DNA of 64,000 nt from Psychrobacter sp. bablab_jr014 (GCF_016464015.1 NZ_JACDXT010000019.1:186001-250000); one strand, 5' to 3'. Shown: positions 25,749 through 35,245, counted from the stretch's first letter. Made by a program: numbers and translations. Notes: a model not told the origin generated them from the letters alone.

Positions 25749-27104
25749 ATGTCTGCCTTATCAACCTCTACTGCACCGACTGCTCAATCTAATTTGAGTG
25801 AGTGGCTTGATTATATTTATCAGATTCATGTATCTGCCATCGACATGGGATTGTCACGGGTAACCCCTGTGGCGCAAAAGCTGGGCATTGCAAGCAGAGC
25901 CAAAAATGACGCTTACGTCTTTACTGTCGCTGGTACGAACGGTAAAGGCTCGACCACCGCGACTATCGCCGCCATGTGTGAAGCGGCTGGCTACAAGACA
26001 GCGCTGTATCAATCACCACATCTGATTGACTTTAATGAGCGTGTGCGCATCAATGGGCAGATGGTCAGTGATGCTGAACTGATAGCAGCCTTTGCTGCGG
26101 TCGATGTGGCACGCGCTGAATGTGATGTGACCTTGTCATTCTTTGAGATGACCACTTTGGCGGCATTTTTAATCTTCGCTGAAGCAAAATGCGATGTATG
26201 GGTCTTAGAAGTCGGACTAGGTGGTCGCCTTGATGTGGTCAATATTATCGATCCTGATTTGGCCGTGATTACCAATATCGGCATCGATCATGTTGATTGG
26301 CTGGGTGACAATGTTGAATCTATCGGCGCAGAAAAAGCAGGTATTTTGCGTGATGGTATCCCGCTGATTTATGGCTCTGAAAAGATGCCAAACAGCGTAC
26401 AGGCACGTATTGACGCGCATCAATCTACGGCCTATCAAGCGGGACGCGATTATAGCTTTGAGGAGATTGATGAGGATACTTGGCAGTATAGCAGCAGTAG
26501 CGTGACCCTGCGTCTGCCGCGCCCGAGCTTATCACTGATTAATACAACCAACGCGCTCTCTGCTGTTTTAGCCAGTCCTTTGACTGTCTCTACGGATGCC
26601 ATTGAGCAGGCGCTACGCACCGTGCGCTTGGCAGGAAGGTTTGACAACCGCACGCTTGCTGGACGCAACTGGGTATTTGATGTTGCGCATAACGAAGAAG
26701 GCGTGGGCTTTTTACTGGCACAGCTTGTACCAAAATGGCAAGCCTATAGCGCCAGTAAGCCAAATGCGCGTATGCATTTGCTGTTTTCTATGCTCGTGGA
26801 TAAAGACGTCAATAAAGTCGTCACCAGCCTAAAAGCATCAGGCTTGCCGATTGCCAGCTGGTATGTTGCCCCGATTGATCATCCACGCGCGGCCGATATG
26901 CCGCATATGCTTGAAGCGCTAACCAAGCAGGTGGACAGCGAGAAGGTACATACATTCAATGACCTGCCAGAAGCAACGGACGCCATTATCCATGACAGTC
27001 ATGCCGATGATTTACTGGTGGCCTGTGGATCGTTTCACACCATCGCCGAAGCGCTGAGTGCTTTAACGGCGGATGTACCTACCAGCACGTCGCCTGCTGT
27101 ATAA
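25749..27104 (+). CDS. folC: Bifunctional dihydrofolate / folylpolyglutamate synthase
   Basis: Adds L-glutamate to dihydropteroate to make dihydrofolate and extends the polyglutamate tail of folates. Mur-ligase fold: the ATP loop GTNGKGSTTATIAAM, the family signature YQSPHLIDFNERVRING, LEVGLGGRLDVVNI and DVAHNEEGV. The ATG at 25749 (451 residues) is preferred because AGG lies seven bases upstream and the earlier frame from 25641 is not folC-like. It lies between accD and dedD in a widely conserved order. Confidence 0.95.
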   Translation: MSALSTSTAPTAQSNLSEWLDYIYQIHVSAIDMGLSRVTPVAQKLGIASRAKNDAYVFTVAGTNGKGSTTATIAAMCEAAGYKTALYQSPHLIDFNERVRINGQMVSDAELIAAFAAVDVARAECDVTLSFFEMTTLAAFLIFAEAKCDVWVLEVGLGGRLDVVNIIDPDLAVITNIGIDHVDWLGDNVESIGAEKAGILRDGIPLIYGSEKMPNSVQARIDAHQSTAYQAGRDYSFEEIDEDTWQYSSSSVTLRLPRPSLSLINTTNALSAVLASPLTVSTDAIEQALRTVRLAGRFDNRTLAGRNWVFDVAHNEEGVGFLLAQLVPKWQAYSASKPNARMHLLFSMLVDKDVNKVVTSLKASGLPIASWYVAPIDHPRAADMPHMLEALTKQVDSEKVHTFNDLPEATDAIIHDSHADDLLVACGSFHTIAEALSALTADVPTSTSPAV

Positions 27105-27235
27105 GTGTATCATCGTGGCAGACAGCTGCTGCAATATACTTTATAATCAACGTGTTTATTATTAATAATCAGTCATTTACGCGCCCTTGTAAGGGATACT
27201 TTGGGCGCTAAAGACATGTAAAGAGACGTGAACGG

Positions 27236-28366
27236 ATGAATTTGTCAAGACAAGCTTTATTGGGTGCAGGTATGATTGTAGGCGGTAGCGTCATGCTATA
27301 CGCGATGGTCAGTCAAGTAAGTAACAACCCAGCCCCTGCCAACCAGCCTGCCGCAGTTGCGAAAGCCGAAACCAAAACAGCAACCCAGCCGCCACTGACT
27401 ACTGATGTTGAGACTGAAAAACGCCTGCTTGCGCAAAAGCAAAAAGAGCGTGAAGCCCGTGTGGCTGTGCAGCAAAAACGAGCACAAGAGATTTTGGCTG
27501 AACAAGAGGCTGCCGCTGCACAAGCACTAGAAAAATCCCGTGCCGAAAATCAGCAATACTTAGAAGACAGTAGCTCGATGGGTGGTGAAAGCGATAGCCC
27601 AGAAGCCGCTCAAGCCAAAACAAAAACAGAAGACAATGCTGCTGAGACCACCAAAGACGCTGAAGCCGTAGCGAAAAAAGCGCAGGCGGAAAAAGACAAG
27701 GCCGAAAAAGAAAAAGCAGCAAAAGCACAGGCAGAAAAAGAGAGCGCGGAAAAAGAACAAGCTGCTGCTAAGAAAAAAGAAGCAGATGCCAAAAAAGAAA
27801 CCAGCAGCGCAAGCAGTACCGCAAGCACGCATACCATCCAAAGTGGTGATGTACTGGGCAGCATCGCGCGTCAATACGGTGTGTCAGTCGCCGCGTTAGC
27901 AGCTGCCAATAATATGTCAAGCACTGACCCTATCAAAGTGGGCAAAACCCTAAAAATCCCTGCCAAAGGTGAGGTCGAAAAGCTCGAAAAATCAGCAGAA
28001 AACGCAAAAAAAAAGCGTGAGCTAGAACAAAAGTCTGCTGAGGAAAAGAAAAAAGCAGCGAAGTCTGAAGATGCCAAAGAAGCGGCGCAAAAAAAGCTTG
28101 AAAGTGCCCGTCAGACGGTCAAAGAAACGGATGCTAAAGGCAGCTTTGGTGTGCAAGTAGCGCTAGCGACCAGCCAAAACTCAGCCGATGAAGTGGCCAA
28201 ACGATTTAAAGCGGCTGGCTATAAAGTCAAAACCAGTCGTACCAGTCGCGGCGTACGTGTGGTCGTCGGGCCTGAGCGTGGTAAAATTGCCGCCCTTGCG
28301 CTTAAAGACAAAATTAACAGTGACCCTGAGGTTAAGACCACCAGCGCATGGGTGCTGTATTGGTAG
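27236..28366 (+). CDS. DedD-like cell-division protein with LysM and SPOR domains
   Basis: A 376-residue protein. A single N-terminal membrane helix (about 8-27) puts the rest in the periplasm. Next comes a long Ala/Lys/Glu-rich segment (about 60-195) expected to form extended helix or coiled coil. A LysM domain spans about 199-243 (HTIQSGDVLGSIARQYGVS to VGKTLKIP), then a second KE-rich helix, then a SPOR domain at about 302-376 (GSFGVQVALA, FKAAGYKVKTS and VRVVVGPE). SPOR binds denuded septal glycan and LysM binds N-acetylglucosamine chains. Position after accD-folC is that of dedD in E. coli, so a septal role is likely. E. coli DedD lacks LysM. Confidence 0.85.
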   Translation: MNLSRQALLGAGMIVGGSVMLYAMVSQVSNNPAPANQPAAVAKAETKTATQPPLTTDVETEKRLLAQKQKEREARVAVQQKRAQEILAEQEAAAAQALEKSRAENQQYLEDSSSMGGESDSPEAAQAKTKTEDNAAETTKDAEAVAKKAQAEKDKAEKEKAAKAQAEKESAEKEQAAAKKKEADAKKETSSASSTASTHTIQSGDVLGSIARQYGVSVAALAAANNMSSTDPIKVGKTLKIPAKGEVEKLEKSAENAKKKRELEQKSAEEKKKAAKSEDAKEAAQKKLESARQTVKETDAKGSFGVQVALATSQNSADEVAKRFKAAGYKVKTSRTSRGVRVVVGPERGKIAALALKDKINSDPEVKTTSAWVLYW

Positions 28367-28428
28367 TCTTAAGTGTTTGAGTTGAGGACATGCCCTAATA
28401 AAACAATATATAAGCAGATGATGTGACG

Positions 28429-28464
28429 ACAAAACACGGCAGCCTTTGCCGTGTTTTGTTATTT
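28429..28464 (+). terminator. Strong stem-loop terminator after dedD
   Basis: A perfect 13-base stem ACAAAACACGGCA / TGCCGTGTTTTGT with loop GCCTT, followed by a T-rich stretch. It ends the accD-folC-dedD unit and separates it from the DUF2726 gene. Confidence 0.8.
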
Positions 28465-28501
28465 AAGCCAAACAAATGATGTAAAGAGACAGGCAATACT
28501 G

Positions 28502-29056
28502 ATGGATGAGTTATTTGCATTGGGCTTTGTGGTACTGGCAGTGGGTTTCGTCCTATTGCTTTGGCTCAAAAGGCGTAGTGAGACAGTAAGTGATACAGCA
28601 AACGACATAGTAGACCAGCCTTCTGTGGCTATTCAAGAGGCAGACGCGCAAAGCATTTGGCCGTTTGAGCCGATGCCTATGATGACCGATACCGAAGTCA
28701 TCTTTTTTGATAGGCTCACCCAAGCCATTCCTGAGTGCTATATCTTTGTACAAGTGCAGCTGTCACGTATGATTGAGAGCTATAGCGATACCGCGTCCGA
28801 GCGCAACTTTTGGTTCAATCGTATTTGCCGCCAAAGCGTGGATTATGTGCTTGTTGATAGCGATGCCCAGCGTATTTTGGTCGCGATTGAGCTGGACGAT
28901 TGGACGCACCAAAGCCGCGCCCGCGAAAAGGCAGATGCCAAAAAAGACAAGGCACTGGCGAGTGCAGGTATTGCCGTCGTCCGTTATCACGCCGAGCGTA
29001 TGCCGAGCGTTGAGATACTGCGTGCAGAGCTGTTAGCAGTGATTGAGCAGCTGTAA
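28502..29056 (+). CDS. DUF2726-domain membrane-anchored protein
   Basis: A 184-residue protein: one N-terminal membrane helix (FALGFVVLAVGFVLLLWLKRR), then a DUF2726 domain. The core shows ERNFWFNRICRQSVDYVLVD, then ILVAIELDDWTH, then a KxDKALASAGIAVVRYHA strand. This resembles the restriction-endonuclease-like (PD-(D/E)xK) fold with Asp and Glu in the active-site positions. The ATG at 28502 has AGAGACAGG upstream; the frame extending to 28451 overlaps the terminator. Biological role unknown. Convergent with the DUF1853 gene, ending 11 bases away. Confidence 0.8.
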   Translation: MDELFALGFVVLAVGFVLLLWLKRRSETVSDTANDIVDQPSVAIQEADAQSIWPFEPMPMMTDTEVIFFDRLTQAIPECYIFVQVQLSRMIESYSDTASERNFWFNRICRQSVDYVLVDSDAQRILVAIELDDWTHQSRAREKADAKKDKALASAGIAVVRYHAERMPSVEILRAELLAVIEQL

Positions 29057-29067
29057 AGCGCAAATTT

Positions 29068-30036
29068 TTATTCAGACGTTGTATTACCGTTTTTATCCGC
29101 CTCTCGTGCCTGATAGCGCCGATACACCACCATCGGCGCGCCATTATAAAAGTACAGCCCAGAGCGCAATGGCATATCACTCATATCGATAGGCTCACCG
29201 CGCGCTTCATAAAATGGGCGCTTGGTAAACCACTCGACATAACGCGCACGGCGTAAGTGACTTGTCTCTAGCGCCATCAGCGCGTCGGTATCATCGCGGT
29301 CATACCAGCGATGTAGCGGAAAGTCTGCTGTCATCCATTCAGGGCGCACAAAGTCATCGCAGTCATGCGGCACAAAAAAATGCCCCTTAACGATGCCAAA
29401 GCGCTTATCAATCTTTACCTGCCCATAGTCTTTGGTATCCACCCACACACTACGAAACTGCTTGGTCTGCATGTGAGTCATCTTGCGCTCAAGGTTGTCC
29501 TTTGAGTTTATGCCTACCCAATTTTCAGGCGCAAACGGCGCTGACCCCATAAAAAATTTAATCGCCAGCTCCCAATGCTCGACCTCATCTGTCGCATGAT
29601 TGCGCAGCAGCAAATCCAGCTCACCGATGGTCTGCTTGCCGCGATACAGCTGCACATTGCTTGCCAGCATCTCATACGGGTGCAGCCCAAAGCGATAGCC
29701 ATCAGTCAACCAAAAGGCAATCAAGCCTTCAAAATGAAAGCCCAAACGGCTAGGACTCGGCCGCGACATCAAGTAGCGGGTGAGGGTTTGATAGGCGCTA
29801 CTGTCGTCCATCTCCTGCAAGCGCGGCGAGTAGGCAGCATATTGCGCCTGCCAAAAGTCCGAATCATGCACATAGACTTGATGGTTGTTTTGATGCGGTG
29901 CAAAATCCAGCCAGCGGGTAATCACATCAGGACACGATAAGACAAACGCCAAATCGCGCACAAACGGACGGCGATAGCGCTCCCACGGTGCGGCGGACGT
30001 CTCTGGGCTGGCGGGTAGGGAAACAGGCTCGGTCAT
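29068..30036 (-). CDS. DUF1853 family protein
   Basis: A 322-residue soluble protein of the DUF1853 family. RPFVRDLAFVLSCPDVI at the N-terminus, LGFHFEGLIAFWL, then GKQTIGELDLLLRN and HWELAIKFFMG, which give the E-x(n)-ExDxLL...ELAIKF arrangement of a PD-(D/E)xK-type nuclease core. I chose the ATG at 30036; the frame to 30099 has no homologous features. Its function is not experimentally established as far as I know. Convergent with the DUF2726 gene, which also looks nuclease-fold. Confidence 0.82.
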   Translation of the reverse strand: MTEPVSLPASPETSAAPWERYRRPFVRDLAFVLSCPDVITRWLDFAPHQNNHQVYVHDSDFWQAQYAAYSPRLQEMDDSSAYQTLTRYLMSRPSPSRLGFHFEGLIAFWLTDGYRFGLHPYEMLASNVQLYRGKQTIGELDLLLRNHATDEVEHWELAIKFFMGSAPFAPENWVGINSKDNLERKMTHMQTKQFRSVWVDTKDYGQVKIDKRFGIVKGHFFVPHDCDDFVRPEWMTADFPLHRWYDRDDTDALMALETSHLRRARYVEWFTKRPFYEARGEPIDMSDMPLRSGLYFYNGAPMVVYRRYQAREADKNGNTTSE

Positions 30037-30159
30037 AGGGCAACCCAAGTCAATCAATGAATGAATAAGTGAATCCCTACCGTACCCACTGCACCACAAA
30101 AAGTCTATGAGCGGCGGGTAGCGTGGGTATGGACTGCGTAAGAGGAAACGGCAGTTTTG

Positions 30160-30327
30160 TTATGTGAGCCAGATTAGGGTGAGGTTATGAATGGTGATGT
30201 TGATATCGTATGGAAAGAATAAATAAGGAATTAGAAGAAATATCAATTTAACGAGTAGGGGAGACAGTACTCGATACAGCTTGATTAATAGATGGCGGCG
30301 TTGGTTTGGGGTATTTGGGTTGGTCAT
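30160..30327 (-). CDS. Possible small membrane protein
   Basis: A 55-residue frame starting at an ATG with GGAG about nine bases upstream on the minus strand. The first part is basic and polar (MTNPNTPNQRRHLLIK); the rest is hydrophobic (SPLLVKLIFLLIPYLFFPY). The shape fits a small single-pass protein, but base composition alone could produce it in AT-rich DNA. No homology recognised. Confidence 0.3.
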   Translation of the reverse strand: MTNPNTPNQRRHLLIKLYRVLSPLLVKLIFLLIPYLFFPYDINITIHNLTLIWLT

Positions 30328-30431
30328 GCTTAACTTCTCCATATCGTTCACATTGTGTCGCTGCGGTGTGCTGCGATATGGATAGGTTAAGGGGTTGGGC
30401 TATTCAATAGTTCCAATTGGTGGGTAATTGG

Positions 30432-31106
30432 CTAAAAAGGTATGTCCGAGTGGTCAAAAGTTAGTTTTCTAGGGTATTCTTTTTCAAGGTTCTGCACTTC
30501 TTGTAAAAAGTCCCCAATAGTTTTATGTCCTACGGGCAGCCCTAATCCATCAAGTAGAGTCGCAATTTCTGAATTAGCGCTACCTCGATTTTGTGAGGTA
30601 GGATATGTATTATCCCAGCCAGACTTGATGAGCATTGCGTACATAATCTTAACGGCTGTATTTTTGTTTCTAGTCGTCATCTCTTTATTAGGTAGTTCTT
30701 GATGCGCTCTCTGTTCGCTTATTTGTTGAGCTTGCTGTTTTTCTTCATCTAAAAAAGTTGGTATCTCATCAAGATAACCTTGCTCGTATTTTTGAATAAA
30801 CCACTCTTTTAAAACGTCTTTGCTAATTCTCAATCTATCTTTTTGAATAAGCTCCTCTACTGGATTTCCTATCCAAAGCCCACCATTTCTAGTAAATGTC
30901 CCTTCGTCAATATAATCTAATTCCTCACTAGTTAAAGCGTCTTCTATAGCAACCCTTTTAGCGTCGGCACAAGATGGGCTGTATCCAGTTTGAGAAACAA
31001 AATGATTAAATTGTGATGGCTCAACATCACACCACAGTGCGACAATATCGTCTATTTTTAGCGATTTGGATAATTTCCAGAATTTATAACAGTTTTGATT
31101 TTGCAT
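30432..31106 (-). CDS. Unrecognised accessory protein
   Basis: A 224-residue soluble protein with a GAGAGAG-type ribosome binding site about eight bases before the ATG at 31106. It begins MQNQNCYKFWKLSKSLKIDDIVALWC. The middle (KEWFIQKYEQGYLDEIPTFL) and a charged stretch (EEKQQAQQISEQRAHQ) look helical. The C-terminal part holds MYAMLIKSGWDNTYPTSQNR, then EIATLLDGLGLPVGHKTIGD and FLQEVQNLEKEYPRK. The C-terminal layout resembles small proteins often found on integrated elements, but I cannot name a family. Codon choice is more AT-rich than the flanking genes. It lies just beyond the 3' end of tRNA-Pro, a common integration spot. Confidence 0.65.
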   Translation of the reverse strand: MQNQNCYKFWKLSKSLKIDDIVALWCDVEPSQFNHFVSQTGYSPSCADAKRVAIEDALTSEELDYIDEGTFTRNGGLWIGNPVEELIQKDRLRISKDVLKEWFIQKYEQGYLDEIPTFLDEEKQQAQQISEQRAHQELPNKEMTTRNKNTAVKIMYAMLIKSGWDNTYPTSQNRGSANSEIATLLDGLGLPVGHKTIGDFLQEVQNLEKEYPRKLTFDHSDIPF

Positions 31107-31275
31107 AAATACACTCTCTCACCCTTAGAAAATAGATGCAAGGCGTTAACAGCCCGAAGGTGTGTTAATGGCTGTTCTTCGGATATGAGCCTTGCAAAAT
31201 CATTATCTGTCCAGCTCGAACAAATGTATTTTATTAGTATAAATACTTCTGATAGACGTGTGCTAAATTTAAGCT

Positions 31276-31313
31276 AAAAAAAAGAGCCAGCAACCTAAGT
31301 TACTGACTCTTTT
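31276..31313 (-). terminator. Terminator downstream of tRNA-Pro
   Basis: On the minus strand the stem AGTCAGTAAC / GTTGCTGGCT, extended by AAAAG/CTTTT and using two G-U pairs, is followed by a run of eight T. It lies directly after the tRNA 3' end. Confidence 0.8.
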
Positions 31314-31320
31314 CAATGTT

Positions 31321-31397
31321 TGGTCGGAACGGCAGGATTTGAACCTGCGACCACCACACCCCCAGTGTGGTGCGCTACCAGACTGCGCTACGCCCCG
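31321..31397 (-). tRNA. tRNA-Pro (anticodon GGG)
   Basis: A 77-base cloverleaf on the minus strand. Acceptor CGGGGCG pairs with CGTTCCG (two G-U pairs). The D-arm has GCGC/GCGC. The anticodon stem CCACA/TGTGG encloses the loop CTGGGGG, giving anticodon GGG with G37. The T-arm is GCAGG-TTCAAAT-CCTGC, followed by discriminator A and an encoded CCA. It decodes CCC and CCU. Preceded by a strong promoter and followed by its own terminator. Confidence 0.96.
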
Positions 31398-31408
31398 AAT
31401 GACTGACT

Positions 31409-31436
31409 ATTTTACGCAAAATAATACATATTGCAA
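31409..31436 (-). promoter_or_regulatory. tRNA-Pro promoter
   Basis: Reading the minus strand, -35 TTGCAA (31431-31436), a 16-base spacer and -10 TAAAAT (31409-31414) lie 11 bases before the tRNA 5' end. Confidence 0.7.
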
Positions 31437-31491
31437 GGGCTAATTGCATCTCTTGCGCCGTCAGCCCTTACCTCCTTGTATTATCATACAG

Positions 31492-33012
31492 TTAGCCGAG
31501 CAGCTCTTTTAGCAGCTGGTTGACTTGTTGTGGGTTGGCGCTACCACGGCTTGCTTTCATGACCTGACCGACCAAGCCGTTAAAGGCTTTTTCTTTGCCG
31601 CCGCGATACTCTTCGACCATCGCTTGGTTATTAGCAATGACCTCTTCGACCATCGCTTTAATCGCGCCAGTATCGGTCTCTTGCTTGAGTTCTTTGGCTT
31701 CGATGATTTGGTCAGCGGCGTCGTCCGCGTCACCCGCTTCACGCGCATAAAGGGCGGCGAAGACTTTTTTGGCAAGCTTGCCAGATAGGGTGTCGTCATT
31801 GATGCGTTTTAGCATACCTGCCAGCTGTTTGGCGCTGATAGGGGCGTCGGTGATGTCGGTGTCGTCTTTGTTGAGCGCGCCGAGCAGCTCACCCATGACC
31901 CAGTTGGCGGCCAGCTTGGCATGCTCTGTGCCCACTTCTGCAACCACCGCTTCAAAGTAATCGGCAAGCTGACGGCTGCCTGTCAAGATGCGCGCATCAT
32001 ATTCTGACAGCTGTAAGTCTTGCTCAAAACGCTCGCGGCGAGCCACAGGCAGCTCAGGCATGGCTGCTTTGATTTCATCGACGGTGTGCTGTTCGATGCG
32101 CACAGGCAATAGGTCAGGGTCGGGGAAGTAGCGGTAATCGTTGGCTTCTTCCTTGGTACGCATGGCGCGGGTTTCGTCATTTTCAGGATCATACAGACGG
32201 GTTGCCTGAATGACGCGACCGCCATCTTCGATCAAGTCGATTTGGCGCTCAATCTCACGATTAATAGCGCGCTCGATAAAGCGGAACGAGTTGAGGTTTT
32301 TTAGCTCGCAGCGCGTGCCCAGCTCAGCACCTGGCTTACGCACTGAGACGTTACAGTCACAGCGAAACGAGCCTTCCGCCATGATGGCGTCCGAGATGCC
32401 CAGCCATGTCACGAGCTGGTGGATGGCTTTAACATAAGCGATGGCTTCAGCGGTTGAGCGCATGTCAGGCTCAGAGACGATTTCGATGAGTGGCGTGCCC
32501 GCACGGTTTAAGTCAATGCCCGTCATACCAACGATGGCGTCGTGTACCGATTTACCCGCGTCTTCTTCTAGGTGACCACGGGTGATGCCGATGCGTTTGG
32601 GGTACTCGTTCTTCTCGCCTTCATTGACCACCACGTCAATATAGCCGCGCCCAACAATGGGGTTTGCCATTTGCGTGATTTGATAGCCTTTGGGCAAATC
32701 GGGGTAAAAGTAGTTTTTACGGTCAAAGGTATTGTACAGACCCAGCTCGGCGTTGACGCCCATGCCAAACTTAAGCGCACGTTCGACGACGCCTTCGTTT
32801 AACACAGGCAGCACGCCTGGCAAGCCCAAATCAACGAGGCTCGCTTGGGTGTTGGCTTCGTGACCGAAGTCGGTCGGCGCGGTAGAAAAGATTTTACTTT
32901 CGGTGTTCAGCTGGCAATGGATTTCGATACCAATCACCACTTCATAGCCATCGACCAGTAAATCGGTACGCACAGGCTGCGCTTGACTCTCAGTTGTTGA
33001 TGCGTGCGTCAT
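31492..33012 (-). CDS. gatB: Aspartyl/glutamyl-tRNA amidotransferase subunit B
   Basis: Subunit of GatCAB, which converts misacylated Glu-tRNA(Gln) and/or Asp-tRNA(Asn) to the correct amide. GatB binds the tRNA and phosphorylates the acyl group. [19 protein letters not shown] opens the cradle domain, [17 protein letters not shown] and [13 protein letters not shown] are family signatures, and the C-terminal YqeY-like helical tail ends in [11 protein letters not shown]. There are 506 residues. Its ATG overlaps the gatA stop (TAATG), so the two are translationally coupled. GatCAB presence implies an indirect route to at least one amide aminoacyl-tRNA. Confidence 0.98.
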   Translation of the reverse strand: MTHASTTESQAQPVRTDLLVDGYEVVIGIEIHCQLNTESKIFSTAPTDFGHEANTQASLVDLGLPGVLPVLNEGVVERALKFGMGVNAELGLYNTFDRKNYFYPDLPKGYQITQMANPIVGRGYIDVVVNEGEKNEYPKRIGITRGHLEEDAGKSVHDAIVGMTGIDLNRAGTPLIEIVSEPDMRSTAEAIAYVKAIHQLVTWLGISDAIMAEGSFRCDCNVSVRKPGAELGTRCELKNLNSFRFIERAINREIERQIDLIEDGGRVIQATRLYDPENDETRAMRTKEEANDYRYFPDPDLLPVRIEQHTVDEIKAAMPELPVARRERFEQDLQLSEYDARILTGSRQLADYFEAVVAEVGTEHAKLAANWVMGELLGALNKDDTDITDAPISAKQLAGMLKRINDDTLSGKLAKKVFAALYAREAGDADDAADQIIEAKELKQETDTGAIKAMVEEVIANNQAMVEEYRGGKEKAFNGLVGQVMKASRGSANPQQVNQLLKELLG

Positions 33013-34508
33013 TATACGGTCTCCTTAGCGATGGCAGAGTGTTGTTGATGGTGGTCAGTGTGCTGCTGGAACAGATGCGCGGTGGTCAACAGTTGGCTTT
33101 CTTGCCAGTGCTTACCGATGAGCTGTAGACCAACGGGCAGACCGTTTGGCGTCAGTCCCACAGGTTGGCTGAGCGCAGGCAGACCCGCTAGGTTGACACC
33201 GATGGTATAGACGTCGCCTAGGTACATTGAAGCAGGGTCAAGATCGTCGCTGAGCTTATAAGCGGCGGTTGGTGCGGTTGGGCTGGCGATGATGTCACAG
33301 CTGGCAAACGCGGTATTAAAGTCTTGCACAATCATGCGGCGAATTTTTTGTGCCTTGGTGTAGTAGGCATCAAAGTAGCCTGCCGATAGCGCATAAGTAC
33401 CCATCAAAATACGGCGCTGTACTTCATCACCAAAGCCTTCTGAGCGTGAGCGCGTATATAAGTCGATCAAATCTTTTGGCGCTTCACAGCGGTAGCCAAA
33501 GCGCACACCATCAAAGCGTGATAGGTTTGATGACGCTTCTGCGGGTGCGAGCATGTAGTAGGTGGCAAGGGTAATCTCAGGGTCGGTGATGTTCACCTCA
33601 ACGATGGTCGCGCCAAGTTCTTGATACTTTTGTAGCGCGCTACGTACCACGGTTTCGACATCGCTGTTTAGACCCGCGCCAAAGTATTCTTTTGCCACGC
33701 CAATACGCAGACCTGCCAGCGGCTTATTTTCATCGCGCTTTTCGGCGTCGATCATGTCTTGCACATAGTCAGGCACGTCATGTTTGATAGATGTTCCATC
33801 GCGTGGGTCGTGTCCGACCATCGGCTGGAGCAGATACGCACAGTCTTGAGCGCTGCGTCCCATACTGCCTGCTTGGTCAAGGCTTGAGGCATACGCAATC
33901 ATACCGAAGCGCGATACGCGACCGTACGTTGGCTTGATGCCTGTTAAGCCGCAAAATGATGCTGGCTGACGGATAGAGCCGCCCGTGTCACTGCCTGTCG
34001 CTACAGGCACAAAACCTGCCGCAACTGCTGCCGCGCTACCACCTGATGAACCACCAGGCACGCGCTCGATGTCCCATGGGTTGTGGACTTCGCCATAATG
34101 TGAGCTTTCATTGTCCGAGCCCATGGCGAACTCATCCATGTTCAGCTTACCAAGGCTAATCATGCCTGCTTCGTCAATCGCGGTGACAATGGTCGCGTCA
34201 TAGGGCGCAACAAAATTATGCAGCATTTTTGAGCCACAGGTGGTCAATACGCCACGGGTACAAAAGATGTCTTTGTGCGCCATAGGTACGCCAAGCAATG
34301 CACGGTTGTCGCCTTGTACACGCATCTCGTCAGCGGCTTTGGCCTGTGCGCGCGCGGTGTCGCCAGTTTGTGTGATAAAGCTGTTGATTTTGCCATCTAA
34401 CTTTTCAATACGCTTTAGATAATGTTCGGTCAGCTCAACACTGCTAAATTGTTTGTCTTCTAATCCAGTAATCAGCTCGTGTAGGCTTAAATGATGAAGC
34501 TCAGACAT
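33012..34508 (-). CDS. gatA: Aspartyl/glutamyl-tRNA amidotransferase subunit A
   Basis: Amidase-signature subunit that releases ammonia from glutamine and passes it to GatB. The catalytic Lys is in [10 protein letters not shown], and the Ser-cisSer part of the triad is in [16 protein letters not shown] with [17 protein letters not shown]. There are 498 residues, about the usual 485. Middle gene of the minus-strand gatC-gatA-gatB operon, 54 bases after gatC. Confidence 0.98.
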   Translation of the reverse strand: MSELHHLSLHELITGLEDKQFSSVELTEHYLKRIEKLDGKINSFITQTGDTARAQAKAADEMRVQGDNRALLGVPMAHKDIFCTRGVLTTCGSKMLHNFVAPYDATIVTAIDEAGMISLGKLNMDEFAMGSDNESSHYGEVHNPWDIERVPGGSSGGSAAAVAAGFVPVATGSDTGGSIRQPASFCGLTGIKPTYGRVSRFGMIAYASSLDQAGSMGRSAQDCAYLLQPMVGHDPRDGTSIKHDVPDYVQDMIDAEKRDENKPLAGLRIGVAKEYFGAGLNSDVETVVRSALQKYQELGATIVEVNITDPEITLATYYMLAPAEASSNLSRFDGVRFGYRCEAPKDLIDLYTRSRSEGFGDEVQRRILMGTYALSAGYFDAYYTKAQKIRRMIVQDFNTAFASCDIIASPTAPTAAYKLSDDLDPASMYLGDVYTIGVNLAGLPALSQPVGLTPNGLPVGLQLIGKHWQESQLLTTAHLFQQHTDHHQQHSAIAKETV

Positions 34509-34562
34509 AGTCGGTCGTCCGTTAATAATGAGGAAAATAAAAAATAGCGGTAGGTATTGTTG

Positions 34563-34874
34563 TTATTCAATGACTTGTGGCACAAGGTACAAGCCGTCTT
34601 CGACCGCAGGTGCCATCGACTGGTTGCGCTCGCGGTCAATGTCGTGCTCAGCAAAGTCAGCGCGCAGCTCTTGGCAGGCTTCGTGAATGTTTGCCAAAGG
34701 TTTTAGGTCGCTGGTGTCTACCGAGGCGAGGGTTTGCATCATTTTTAATACTTTATTGATGTCGCCTGCGTAGCTGTCGGCGGTGCTTTCGTCCACGCCT
34801 AGGCGGGCAAGATTGGCAATTTCTAATATTTCTTGGCGACTGACTTGGTCAGTGCTTGAGGATTGCTGTGACAT
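34563..34874 (-). CDS. gatC: Aspartyl/glutamyl-tRNA amidotransferase subunit C
   Basis: Small belt subunit that wraps around GatA and GatB. A 103-residue protein: EILEIANLARLGVDE at the N-terminus, then INKVLKMMQTLASVDTSDLKPLANIHE and a C-terminal LYLVPQVIE. First gene of the operon, divergent from mreB. A GGAGCG ribosome binding site precedes the ATG. Confidence 0.96.
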   Translation of the reverse strand: MSQQSSSTDQVSRQEILEIANLARLGVDESTADSYAGDINKVLKMMQTLASVDTSDLKPLANIHEACQELRADFAEHDIDRERNQSMAPAVEDGLYLVPQVIE

Positions 34875-35245
34875 AAACGCTCCAGTTTAAAATAAGCAAT
34901 GTGGCAATAAATCGTTGCCAAGCAAATTTGACAACAAATAAGAATCCATGAGCGGGCGTGTTTGACCGCCCACGCTTAATAATAAGGGGTATCTGTGGTG
35001 TCTATTATAAAGCATCTGCTTTGATATTACAGAGCTTACCCGCGTTGCTGCGTCGATAAGTCGCGCTGTAATTAGGTACGGACACAATACGATTGTGTAC
35101 AGAATTGGCATCATCTTAGCATTATTGTGCCTATCTGACTTGTTGCATCGGTAAACTTTCGCTACAGTGAGTCCTTATAGGTATCGCGCAGTGTATTGGT
35201 GCGATGTGGACCTGCGTTTGCGCACCGCTTTTGGATAGATTTGTC
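34875..35245. promoter_or_regulatory. Divergent promoter region gatC / mreB
   Basis: A 371-base gene-free stretch. For mreB, a candidate -35 TTGTTG (35140-35145) and -10 TACAGT (35163-35168) with a 17-base spacer are visible. For gatC, a TATAAT (minus strand, 35004-35009) may be the -10, but no good -35 accompanies it. The frame starting at 35204 is just the upstream extension of mreB. Confidence 0.45.

Noticed and set aside
27399..27874. Several overlapping minus-strand frames opposite dedD
   Set aside because: They mirror the Lys/Ala/Glu-rich low-complexity coding strand (giving Phe/Ser/Cys-rich peptides) and are not genes.
30130..30160. Partial similarity (GGAAACGGCAG) to the 3' end of tRNA-Pro, possible attachment site
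   Set aside because: The match is about ten bases with an inserted A, too short to be called a direct repeat; no integrase gene is present.
31435..31469. AAGGGCT/AGCCCTT inverted repeat after gatB as a terminator
   Set aside because: No T-tract follows on the minus strand, and the loop of about 20 bases is too long; its left edge also abuts the tRNA promoter.
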